From positions 33,304-97,303 of the forward strand of contig QHVI01000024.1 of NCBI GenBank assembly GCA_003223515.1: DNA of 64,000 bases, given 5' to 3'. The notes below the pieces were generated by a model that saw nothing but the letters and a program-made list of their open reading frames with translations, searched no databases and was not told where the DNA came from. The position numbers were made by a program, and so were the translations under genes. This document shows positions 1 to 8,092 of this stretch, piece after piece (position 1 is the first letter of the stretch; each line of letters starts with the position of its first letter). The DNA is from Candidatus Angelobacter sp. Gp1-AA117. GTDB lineage: Bacteria > Acidobacteriota > Terriglobia > Terriglobales > Acidobacteriaceae.

Positions 1-2295
1 GGCCAATCCCGGCGAGAGGCAGTTGCCTTTATCCAGCAGTCCCTGGAATCCGTTGGTGGCGTTCAGGTTCAGGGCGTTCGCGGGCGAAGGCGGAGCGGCC
101 GGGTTGCAGGGAGAGCCGCCAAACAGGATGAACTGAGGCGCCTGGCTGCCATCGGCTACGTCAGAGTCGAAGGCCAGCGCCAGCAACGGGTGATCGTAGA
201 AGATGCCATAAGAACCGCGGATGACCGTCTTGCCGTTGCCCCAGGGATCCCATGCCAGACCCACGCGAGGCGCCACGTTGTTGTTGTCACGCGGTATGCC
301 CTGGGTGATTCCCAGACCGTCCTGGGCAGCCTGTGAAAGCTGGTTGACAGCCGGGATTTCCGGACTGAACTCATAGTCATAACGCAGGCCGTAGTTCAGC
401 GTGAGGTTATGGAGAATCTGCCATGAATCCTGCACAAAGAACCCGGTGGTGTTCAGGGTAAAGGAGTCATGCGGATTGCCTACACCCTGAATGAAGACCT
501 GCGGCAAGCCAAGGCCATACGCCTGCACCGCCGAGAATGACGGGAAGCTCGAAAATGCCGGGCTGACCTGCGACCCGGTAAGCTCGCCGAAGTTGTAGAT
601 GCCGCCAAAGTTCACGGTGAAATCGGCGGTGATGGGCAGGTGGTTCACGTCCATGCCGAACTTGATGCTGTGCTTGCCTTTGTTCCAGGAGAAGTTATCT
701 GACCACTGGTGGCGAATCTCTTCGCGGTTCACGAAGGAGAAGGGCTCACGGCCGAAGAAGGCAAAGCCGGGAATGTTAACGGCCACATCACCGCCTCCGG
801 TGCCGCGCGAGAAGTTATAGAGCAGGCCACGGCGCGAGAACTGATAGTGGAACTCGTTGATGCGGTTGCCGCCGAGCACCGATGTGTATTGCACTCCGGC
901 GCTGCCATCGTGGTAGTTCTGTGTGGAGGTGCGGGAGAAGGCGTTCTGGCCGAAGTTCTGGTTTTGCGCATTCACCTGGATTCCCGTTACGTCGCTGGGG
1001 CTCAGGCCAAAGCGGAACATCAGGCTGTTATTCTCGGTGATCTTGTGATCGAGGCGCAGCGAGTAAATATCAGTGGCTTCTGAAACCGGATAGTTGCCAA
1101 TCTGGCTTAATAGATTGTGGAACGAGTTGGGCAGCGGAGCGCCGGTTGTGGGAAATGCGCCCAGTGGACCAAGAGTTCCGGGCCTGCCTTGCAAAGCTAC
1201 AGCAGAGCCGCCAGCCGCTAATTGGGCGTACGCAACTGTGAACGGAGAGATTGGAGCGCTGCTCAGGAACTGAGCTTGCGCCGGAGTGACCAGCGAACCG
1301 GCGGGCAATCCGAAAGTGGCGGAATTGGCCAGCGGCACCAGCCTGAAATTCTGTTGGCCAATGGTGGAGAAGCCGGTCTCCTGGCGGCGTGTGGTTTCAA
1401 AAGAGAAGAAGTAAAAGGTGCGGTCTTTTTTCAGCTTGCCACCGAATGCGATTCCGGACTGCACGCGAGTGAAAGCAGGATCAGAAACGTTGGAAAAAGG
1501 ATTGGGAGCCTGGATGGCACGATCGCGCAGGTAGCCAAAGGCGCTGCCGTGAAATGTATTGCCGCCGGACTTGGTGATGATGTTTACCACGCCACCCGAG
1601 GCGCGGCCATACTCAGCTTCATATCCATTGGTGAGAATCTGGAATTCCTGCACCGCTTCCTGGGAGACGGTAGAGCGGATGCCATTCACCGAATTGTCTA
1701 CGGCATCCATGCCATCAACGTTTACGGCGTTGGAGCGGGCCCGCTGGCCGCCAAAGTTCAAGCCGGAAGTAGGCGCCGCGCCGATGCTGGGCGCGATATC
1801 GCGCTGCACCTGCGAGTTGGTCAGCGAGAAGTTCACGTAATTGCGGCCATTGATGGGCAGGTTCTCGATGCGCTGCTCGCCGATGGTAGTGCTGCTGGAA
1901 GTCTTGGCCGTTTCGATCAGGAGTGGCTCGGCGGTGACGGTAACCTCCGATTCAGCAGTGGCAAGCTGCATGGTGATGGGATACTCGGCCGCCTGCCCTA
2001 CGGTGAGCACCACGTTTTTGGCCACAGATTTGGCGAAGCCTTTGGCTGCCACCGTTAACGTGTAATGACCGGGAGGCACGGAGAGGAGCACATAATCCCC
2101 GCTTTCATTGGTCTGCACGGTGCGTTCGAAATTCCGGGCATCATTACGGATGGTGACGGTGGCGGAGGTAATCACTGCTCCATTGGGGTCTTTTACTTTT
2201 CCCCGAAGGTCGGCAGTTGCCGCGCTCTGGGCAAAGGCTGACAGTGTTAAGAACAAAGCCAACAGCAGGCATGCGGCGCGCTGAATAATTTTCAT
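1..2295 (-). CDS. TonB-dependent receptor, Oar-like (C-terminus beyond window)
   Basis: Outer-membrane receptor expected to import a large substrate using TonB energy. The frame runs open from the ATG complementary to 2293-2295 to the left edge, so only the first 765 codons are present. Residues 1-23 form a signal peptide ending LSAFAQS. Residues about 27-110 look like a carboxypeptidase-regulatory-like beta domain (LRGKVKDPNGAV, then a YVLLSVPPGHYTL segment). A plug domain follows, with LPINGRNYVNFS, DGMDAVDNSVNG and EAEYGRASGGVVNIITKSGG. This architecture is typical of the Oar-like receptors expanded in Acidobacteriota, often exceeding 1000 residues. The substrate cannot be told from sequence. 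No partner gene is adjacent; a TonB C-terminal protein lies at 12591-12950. The family call is firm and the start is supported by the signal peptide. Confidence 0.93.
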   Translation of the reverse strand, partial: MKIIQRAACLLLALFLTLSAFAQSAATADLRGKVKDPNGAVITSATVTIRNDARNFERTVQTNESGDYVLLSVPPGHYTLTVAAKGFAKSVAKNVVLTVGQAAEYPITMQLATAESEVTVTAEPLLIETAKTSSSTTIGEQRIENLPINGRNYVNFSLTNSQVQRDIAPSIGAAPTSGLNFGGQRARSNAVNVDGMDAVDNSVNGIRSTVSQEAVQEFQILTNGYEAEYGRASGGVVNIITKSGGNTFHGSAFGYLRDRAIQAPNPFSNVSDPAFTRVQSGIAFGGKLKKDRTFYFFSFETTRRQETGFSTIGQQNFRLVPLANSATFGLPAGSLVTPAQAQFLSSAPISPFTVAYAQLAAGGSAVALQGRPGTLGPLGAFPTTGAPLPNSFHNLLSQIGNYPVSEATDIYSLRLDHKITENNSLMFRFGLSPSDVTGIQVNAQNQNFGQNAFSRTSTQNYHDGSAGVQYTSVLGGNRINEFHYQFSRRGLLYNFSRGTGGGDVAVNIPGFAFFGREPFSFVNREEIRHQWSDNFSWNKGKHSIKFGMDVNHLPITADFTVNFGGIYNFGELTGSQVSPAFSSFPSFSAVQAYGLGLPQVFIQGVGNPHDSFTLNTTGFFVQDSWQILHNLTLNYGLRYDYEFSPEIPAVNQLSQAAQDGLGITQGIPRDNNNVAPRVGLAWDPWGNGKTVIRGSYGIFYDHPLLALAFDSDVADGSQAPQFILFGGSPCNPAAPPSPANALNLNATNGFQGLLDKGNCLSPGLA

Positions 2296-2558
2296 CTCGT
2301 CTCACTCCCTGATCCCATTCGGCCTATATGTGGTGTCCCGGTTCCGGATGGGTGGATGGTGCGCTTTGTATCATTCCGGAGCCGCAAAGGCAAGCAGCTA
2401 TTTGTAATTAGGGTATCTTCATGACACATCTCCAGCTTTCCCTTTACAAGCTGATAAGTTCTCCATAAACTAATGCCACTTCTCCCCTGAAAACACCAGC
2501 CGAAGACCGTGAAGGCGTGGCAGGTTTGTGTCCCGGCCGGAGATCCTGAAATCAGCAT

Positions 2559-4343
2559 TTGGGTAAATTTGTGCCAATAGCCAGAACTCAGACCAAGAGT
2601 TATGTAAATGCCTTCGCCGGAGCCATGGCTGCACTCACCGGAAGAGGTGAGGACGCAATCACATCACTGGCCGGAACGCTGGTCAGCAATTTTGACGCAG
2701 AGCGAGCCGAGCTCTGGCTGTGGGATACAACTTCCAACTCCAGTCACCTGACTGATTTTGGCGGATTGAAAGGCGAGCACCGCCTCGAATATGTGCCTGC
2801 CGGTACCGGCGCCATAGGCAAAGTCACCGCCAATAAGAAAAGTATCGAGAACATAGTGCTCTCCACCTTTGGCGGGGATGACATGGAGTTCTCGCGCAAA
2901 ACCGGCCTTGTGTACATTACGGCGTATCCGCTGCTGGCGCAGGGACAGATCGTCGGCGTGCTGGCCATCTACACGCGCGAAGAAGCGCACACGGACCTGC
3001 TGTTGTGGTGGCAACTCTATGCTGAATTGAGCGCGGCCAAGCTCAGCAATGTTCTGACCTTCCAGGAAAAAGACAGGCAGATCAACAAGCTTTCAGTGTT
3101 GTTCGAGGCTACGCGCCTGTTGAATTCCACACTGGACCTGGCGGAACTGCTGGAATTGATCCTGAAGATCGCGCGCAGCGAGGTAAAGGCCGACCGTGCC
3201 AGTGTCTTTCTGGTAGATCACCGGCATAACGAACTCTGGTCGATTGTGGCTTCAGGGCTGGATCACCAGGAGATCCGCATTCCCTTTGGCGCCGGCATCG
3301 CCGGAAGAGTGGCAAGCACCGGCGAGATCATCAACGTGGAGGACGCCTACACCCTGCCGTTTTTTGAATCGTCCTTTGATCAAAAGCTGAATTACAAGAC
3401 CAAATCTCTGCTTTGCCTGCCAATTCGGCATCATTCGGGAACGATTGTGGGCGTGGTTGAACTTTTGAATTCGCAGAGTGGGCGTTTTTCCGCAGAAGAT
3501 GCCGACTTTCTCTCGCGCCTCTCAGGACACATGGCCATGGCGCTGGAGAATGCGCGGCTGCATCGCGACGCGCTCGAAAAGCAGCGCCACGAAAAGGAAC
3601 TGGGCCTGGCGCGTTCTATTCAGCGCCGTCTTCTGCCGCCATCGCCGCCGGTTGTGCCTGGATATGAAATCGCGGTGCTCAGCGATCCGTGCTATCACGT
3701 GGGCGGCGATTACTATGATTTTCTCAATCTTGGCCCGCAATCACTGCTGCTGGTGATTGCAGACGTGCAAGGCAAGGGCATCTCGTCGGCACTGGTGATG
3801 TCAAACCTGCAGGCGACCCTGCGCGCCCTGGTCATGCATCTGCATTCGCTCGAAGTGCTGGCTTTTTCGCTGAATGAAATGCTTTATAACGATTCACAGG
3901 CAGGCAAGTATCTCAGCCTTTTCCTGGGACTCGTGGATACGCGGCGCAACCTCATGCACTACATCAACGCCGGGCACGTGCCTCCAATCCTGGTGCGTGC
4001 AGGCACCGGCGAGGTGAAATTGCTGGAAGAAGGGGGTACGGTGATCGGCCTCTTTCCCCAGGCCGATTACCGGCGCGGCTAAGTCAAGCTGAATGCCGGA
4101 GATGTGCTGGTGTGCTGCACCGACGGCATTCTCGATATTGCCGATGAAAGCAACGAGGAATATGGCGGAAAGCGGCTGGCAGAATGCGTCCGCAAGCACC
4201 GCGAAAAGAGTGCCCCATCCATTGTGGATGCGGTGCTTAGCGAAGTGGCGAGCTACTCCACGGCCAGCATGAATGAGGATGACAAGGTGCTGATGGTGAT
4301 GAAAGTGACGTCTGATCCGGCGGCAAATCCTTCCACTGATTAA
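2559..4343 (+). pseudogene. GAF-GAF-SpoIIE (RsbU-like) serine phosphatase, interrupted by in-frame TAA
   Basis: Predicted cytoplasmic PP2C-type phosphatase that would control an anti-sigma-factor antagonist or a similar partner. The 5' part (2559-4082, 507 codons) has a GAF-like domain at about residues 25-165, a second GAF at about 185-335 (NKLSVLFEATRLLNSTLDL precedes it) and the start of a SpoIIE domain with GGDYYDF and DVQGKGISSALVMS. A TAA at 4080-4082 stops this frame. The same frame then continues without another stop to 4343 and encodes the expected end of the domain (GDVLVCCTDGILDIAD and NEDDKVLMVMKV). A single base change therefore separates an intact 594-codon gene from a truncated one. 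The start is uncertain: TTG 2559 or GTG 2571, bounded by an upstream TGA at 2547. The truncated product would lack the last metal-binding aspartates. Confidence 0.88.
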
Positions 4344-4376
4344 CCACAGCATAGCGAAGCCACAATCAAAACCTTT

Positions 4377-4450
4377 TAACCGCAGAGGACGCAGAGAGCG
4401 CAGAAGAATCTCAAGCTGATAATAATGCAGACAGCGCAGAGGGATCACTT
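4377..4450. repeat. R4-type intergenic repeat (CGCAGAG heptad)
   Basis: Reads AACCGCAGAGGACGCAGAGA and continues as GCGCAGAAG, then GACAGCGCAGAGGG. Its reverse complement is the TTTGCGTCCTCTGCGG motif that recurs in other gaps. The adjoining 4480-4530 contains a short repeated TATGGCAATT unit. No gene is visible in 4344-4553. Confidence 0.6.
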
Positions 4451-4553
4451 CCGTTTCACGTTCCTTAGGGCCAAGGTTTTCCAATTATGGCAATTGCAAA
4501 TTATGGCAATTTGGCAATTCCAGCCAGGGCTCTGCGCGTTGCGCCTTCTGGTG

Positions 4554-4853
4554 TTATCCAACGACTCTCAACTTGCTCTCCTTCGGCAAATAGCTTTTCC
4601 GTCTAAACCAGTCTTCCATCGCTTCGCGCAGGCGCTCGATGGGTACGCGAGTACCTATCTCCATTGACCCATCGGACACCGGCAGGGTGTCGTCGAAAAT
4701 CTGATCATTGGTAAAGTTGCGCATGGCAAAACTGTCGAGCCACTTCAATGGACAGGGCAGCCACTCGTTTCCATTCTGGTATTGAACCTGAATTCTTCTC
4801 GCGTACATTGCTTCCTGACAGCGCTGCCGTGGCGCAGTGACAAAAAACGGCAT
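4554..4853 (-). CDS. hypothetical protein
   Basis: Small predicted cytoplasmic protein of 99 residues with no family I recognise. Composition is protein-like, with aromatic and acidic residues (EWLPCPLKWLDSF, ERLREAMEDWFRRK), no signal peptide and no membrane segment. The internal ATG at 4808 (product beginning MYARRIQVQYQNG) is preceded by AGGAAG at a short distance and may be the true start, giving 84 residues; the longer start at 4853 has only a weak purine stretch upstream. It stands alone, convergent with the phosphatase gene and divergent from the gene at 5003. A chance frame cannot be excluded. Confidence 0.5.
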   Translation of the reverse strand: MPFFVTAPRQRCQEAMYARRIQVQYQNGNEWLPCPLKWLDSFAMRNFTNDQIFDDTLPVSDGSMEIGTRVPIERLREAMEDWFRRKSYLPKESKLRVVG

Positions 4854-5002
4854 AGTTTAATTTCTTAAAACGAATACATGGTTCATTTTAATGTTCACCA
4901 AATAAAAGGAATTAAGGAACTCCAATTTATTCCAAATTTCCACACCGGGCATGTCCTTGGGTAATCAGCATAAAACAGCCGCAAGGTGCATTCTAATAAC
5001 GT

Positions 5003-5428
5003 ATGTCAACTTCGTCAGGTACCCCGCAGCAAGCCGGCCCCTCAGATATGAGGAAGCGCATTGAGACCGTGAAAGATGACCTCATGTCTCTGCACCGCGA
5101 GTTGTACTGGCTCGTCCAGGGGCCTAATAGCCCTGAGCAGCAGCAGAAAGTCGGCGAGCTGGATTTCGACCAGATCATGGATCTGAAGCTGGCCGTAGAC
5201 AACATGAGAGAGCTGCTGTGGAAGTATGTGGATGCCGCTGCAGAGATGGAGCCGCAACGCGTCCAGCACGCCATGGAAAGTCATCGTGTGCGCCGTGTGA
5301 GCCAGCTTCTGCAGTTGCTGCGCGAACGCCTGGGCCATTATTCCGACCCGCAACAGCCTGTCTCATTCATCGAAAAGATGAGCGCCGCGATCAAAGAAAA
5401 GCTTTCAGGCGGCGACAGAGCGGCGTAA
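5003..5428 (+). CDS. hypothetical helical protein
   Basis: A 141-residue soluble protein of unknown function, predicted almost entirely helical. Residues about 16-45 and 55-130 are amphipathic, with heptad-like spacing of Leu, Ile and Val (RKRIETVKDDLMSLHRELYWL; LKLAVDNMRELLWKYVDAAAEME; VSQLLQLLRERLGHY). There is no signal peptide, membrane segment or catalytic motif. Codon use matches the GC-rich neighbours. The ATG start follows an AT-rich stretch and no strong Shine-Dalgarno sequence is visible. It could mediate protein-protein contact, but nothing adjacent suggests a partner. Confidence 0.75.
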   Translation: MSTSSGTPQQAGPSDMRKRIETVKDDLMSLHRELYWLVQGPNSPEQQQKVGELDFDQIMDLKLAVDNMRELLWKYVDAAAEMEPQRVQHAMESHRVRRVSQLLQLLRERLGHYSDPQQPVSFIEKMSAAIKEKLSGGDRAA

Positions 5429-5668
5429 AATCTGCACCCAGCCCTAATCATTCTTGTGTCTGGGAGTGCGCCGTGAATCGCGAAGACGGCCAATGAAGCA
5501 AGGGCTGTCTTGTGGTCTGTGCTCGGCTTGGCAATCATTCTGGAAATTGACGACTCGCCGGTGGATACTTTTTCTGTGACTGCTCTATTTAATTTTATTT
5601 ATCTCTAAAACTTATTGTATTAAGCTTACGCTGCCTTGAAATCTCAATAAGGATAGGTAAAATTAAAA

Positions 5669-6553
5669 ATGGCAGCTAGTGGACCAACGCCTGCTCCAAT
5701 TAATCCGGATTCCCTGTTATCCAAAGTACTTACTCAGCTTGGCTTAATTCTTGTCCCGACCGGAGTCATAGCATTATTCTGTCAAGTTCTGGACGTATCA
5801 GCACAAGTAACAGGAATCATCTCACTGGGAGTAATCCTTGTAGTCGGCGTTTGTATCTATCGAAAATTCATAAATTATTATGTCCCGTCAGCAATCTTGA
5901 CAGCTCTACTGATTGGACTGGCTATGGTTTTTTTTCTTAATTATCAGCACATATTGCTGAAGAAAACAGGATTGATCAAATATTATGCCCAGAGCAATGA
6001 TTTTTTATCAGAAATTGATACCCACATTTCCCAGTCGCAGCAAGAGATTTGGTTTTACGGCGTTGATTTTAATATTAGCGCTACTCAACGAAGAGACTTA
6101 CTCCTCAATAAATTAGAGAATGGAATAAAAGTTAGATATCTTATATTCAATCCGAAGAGCACTCATATAGCTGATTTAGCTAAAGATTTTGATCAACCCG
6201 AGAATGCGTTGCGCAGCGAACTAGAAAAAGGCTTAAATAATCTTTTAGACTTGCGCAAACACTGGACAGAGAGAGCAGCATCAAGCGCTCATCCAGGAGA
6301 ACTCGATATCAGACTATTCGAAACTCCTCCCCATTTTAGATTGTACGTGTTTGATCCTAATCGTCCTCGCGGAAGCACTTACTTTATACCCTATGCCAGT
6401 GTCGTAAGTTCAACAGTGCTCCCAGGTTATCTTTTGGAAAATGTTGACACTGGAGTGTACAAGGCGTATTTCAATTCAATCCGGAAATCTTGGACTACTG
6501 CGACAACGCTGGACGAATATCTTAAGAGTCATCCTGAAATTGTTATTCCATAG
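5669..6553 (+). CDS. membrane-anchored protein with PLD-like domain, AT-rich
   Basis: A 294-residue protein with an N-terminal membrane region of about three helices (residues about 20-42, 48-66 and 70-92), then a cytoplasmic alpha/beta domain. The segment SQSQQEIWFYGVDFNISATQ, followed by LLLNKLENGIKVRYLIFNP, resembles the first strands of phospholipase-D-like domains found in bacterial signalling or defence proteins. I do not see two clear HxK motifs, so catalysis is uncertain; HFRLYVFDPNRPRG at about 226 may stand in the place of one. The gene is markedly AT-rich in codon use compared with both flanks, as is the 240-base region before it, which suggests horizontal acquisition. It has no operon partners. 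The membrane-domain call is firm and the PLD-like call is tentative. Confidence 0.72.
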   Translation: MAASGPTPAPINPDSLLSKVLTQLGLILVPTGVIALFCQVLDVSAQVTGIISLGVILVVGVCIYRKFINYYVPSAILTALLIGLAMVFFLNYQHILLKKTGLIKYYAQSNDFLSEIDTHISQSQQEIWFYGVDFNISATQRRDLLLNKLENGIKVRYLIFNPKSTHIADLAKDFDQPENALRSELEKGLNNLLDLRKHWTERAASSAHPGELDIRLFETPPHFRLYVFDPNRPRGSTYFIPYASVVSSTVLPGYLLENVDTGVYKAYFNSIRKSWTTATTLDEYLKSHPEIVIP

Positions 6554-6572
6554 ATGACCTGAGATTTTGCCT

Positions 6573-6932
6573 CTAATTTCTCTCTCTGCGCCGCTGATCT
6601 CCGATGAGCCAATGCAGCAGCCAGGAGACAATCGTCAGCACAATTGCGCCGATGATGGCTGCACCCCAGCTATCGACCCTGAAACCCGGCGTAACCGCCG
6701 CCGCCATCTTGAGCACCACGGCGTTGATCACGATCAGGAAAAATCCCAGAGTAAGAATGGTAAGCGGAAAGGTCAGAATCTTCAGGAACAATCCAATCGT
6801 GGAATTCAGCAGGCCAAGCACGATGGCCGCGAGCAGGGCTGAGGTGAATTTATCAACATGAAAGCCAGAGACAAAGTGCGCCACGATCAACAATGAAATG
6901 GCGTTGATCAGCCACCGTAGGAGCAGTCTCAT
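6573..6932 (-). CDS. phage holin family 4-like membrane protein
   Basis: A 119-residue integral membrane protein of the Phage_holin_4_2 type, a common chromosomal family of unknown role despite the name. Four hydrophobic helices are visible: about residues 3-22, 29-52 (SALLAAIVLGLLNSTIGLFL), 55-78 (FPLTILTLGFFLIVINAVVL) and 90-112. The charged tail QRRRERN should face the cytoplasm. The ATG at 6930-6932 overlaps the stop codon of the acetamidase gene upstream by four bases (ATGA), so the two are translationally coupled. No prophage genes are nearby, so a lysis function is unlikely. Confidence 0.82.
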   Translation of the reverse strand: MRLLLRWLINAISLLIVAHFVSGFHVDKFTSALLAAIVLGLLNSTIGLFLKILTFPLTILTLGFFLIVINAVVLKMAAAVTPGFRVDSWGAAIIGAIVLTIVSWLLHWLIGDQRRRERN

Positions 6933-7948
6933 CTTGCATCGCCTTTCTTAAAGATGCCCTTGGGCATCATTACATGGACACCCTTGTTCCCGTCCACCAG
7001 CTCGGTAATGTCCACGTCACCGGCCACGCTGGTCAGCATGTAAGCTTCATCACGACTTAGATGTTTTTCGGCAACCAGGAAATCGATCATCTCGCGCACT
7101 GCCTGCTTTGTTGCTTCGTACAGCTCCTCATGAAAGCCCATACTGATATAGTGCGTCGGGGTTTCCGCACGCGGGTATTTGATCTTGAGATCTTTGCGGA
7201 CAATAAACTGCAGCTTGCCCGTCAATGATGTTTCCAGCGCGGTGATGTCTACTTCGCCATTGCCCTGTCCGGCGTGGCCATCACCGATTTCAAACAGCGC
7301 GCCACGCACGTGGACGGGCAGATAGAGCGTGGTGCCTTCCACGAGTTCTTTGTTATCCATATTCCCGGCATGAATTCCCGGAGGCGCGCTGTTGATGCGC
7401 CCTGCCGCCTCGGGAGGAGCTTCGCCCATGCTGCCGAAGAAGGGATGCAGAGGAATCTCAATGCCGGGCGCGAACTTGGCGACCATGCGCTCGCGGTCCA
7501 ATTGAATGATTTTCATCTTCGGATAGGGGAAGTCTTCAGGCAGAAAGCCGCGCCCCAGGCCGAAGGCATTGTACGCATACGGAATGGCCAGATCGATCTT
7601 CTGAATGCGGACTTCCAGCGTATCGCCCGGCTCGGCGCCTTCGATGAACACAGGGCCATTCAGAATGTGTCCGCCGGGCCCTTTGTTGGTGACCTCTTTG
7701 TAGATGTCGCGCAAACTCTGCTGCACCTGCCCGGGAGGCACTCCGGCCTTTTCCAGCCGGTCAGGACTATTGGTGATCAGGGTTTCAAAAATAACCGTAT
7801 CGCCGGAATGGATGTTCAACACCGGCTTGGCGGCGGCATCGTAGTAGCCCCAGGCAACCGTGGTGGGCGTAGCTTTCAAGGTATAGGTTTGCGAGGTTTG
7901 GGCCAGAGCAACAGCCGAGGCCAGGAAAAAGAGGACAAGCGTGCGCAT
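6929..7948 (-). CDS. exported acetamidase/formamidase family protein
   Basis: Member of the FmdA/AmdA amidohydrolase family, which releases ammonia from short amides. The 339-residue protein begins with a signal peptide (MRTLVLFFLASAVALAQ), so it is expected in the periplasm. The family core is recognisable: NIHSGDTVIFET near residue 45, the segment GGHILNGPVFIEGAEPGDTL at about 92-112, then IPLHPFFGSMG, a GGMDNKELVEG-like stretch (AGNMDNKELVEGTTLYLPVH) and FEIGDGHAGQGNGEVDITALET. The last probably carries metal-binding residues, as in characterised members. The real substrate could be another small amide. It is co-oriented and overlaps the downstream holin-like gene. Confidence 0.9.
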   Translation of the reverse strand: MRTLVLFFLASAVALAQTSQTYTLKATPTTVAWGYYDAAAKPVLNIHSGDTVIFETLITNSPDRLEKAGVPPGQVQQSLRDIYKEVTNKGPGGHILNGPVFIEGAEPGDTLEVRIQKIDLAIPYAYNAFGLGRGFLPEDFPYPKMKIIQLDRERMVAKFAPGIEIPLHPFFGSMGEAPPEAAGRINSAPPGIHAGNMDNKELVEGTTLYLPVHVRGALFEIGDGHAGQGNGEVDITALETSLTGKLQFIVRKDLKIKYPRAETPTHYISMGFHEELYEATKQAVREMIDFLVAEKHLSRDEAYMLTSVAGDVDITELVDGNKGVHVMMPKGIFKKGDAR

Positions 7949-7982
7949 AAGATTTTCTTTATACAGCGGGAAAACCTTATCA

Positions 7983-8066
7983 CAGCAATTTGGTAAATGG
8001 GTAATTTGGTAACTGAGTCATCGAATTTCTCTTCGTTTCCTTTGCGTTCTTTCCGTATTTCGCGCC
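7983..8066. repeat. R5 and R4 intergenic repeats
   Basis: The gap between the acetamidase and M1 peptidase genes contains AATTTGGTAAATGGGTAATT (R5 motif, 7987-8012), then CGTTTCCTTTGCGTTCTTTC (R4 motif). Both motifs recur in other gaps of this window. No promoter or hairpin terminator stands out. Confidence 0.65.
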
Positions 8067-8092
8067 GTTTGCCGTAAAAACCGGATCGATCT

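Noticed and set aside
1222..2058. Plus-strand reading frame of 278 codons
   Set aside because: It is antisense to the TonB-dependent receptor gene, whose minus-strand frame has a signal peptide and family motifs; the plus product has no recognisable domain.
6573..6932. Holin-like gene considered as a sign of prophage
   Set aside because: No phage structural, lysis or integrase genes are nearby, and this family is common on bacterial chromosomes.
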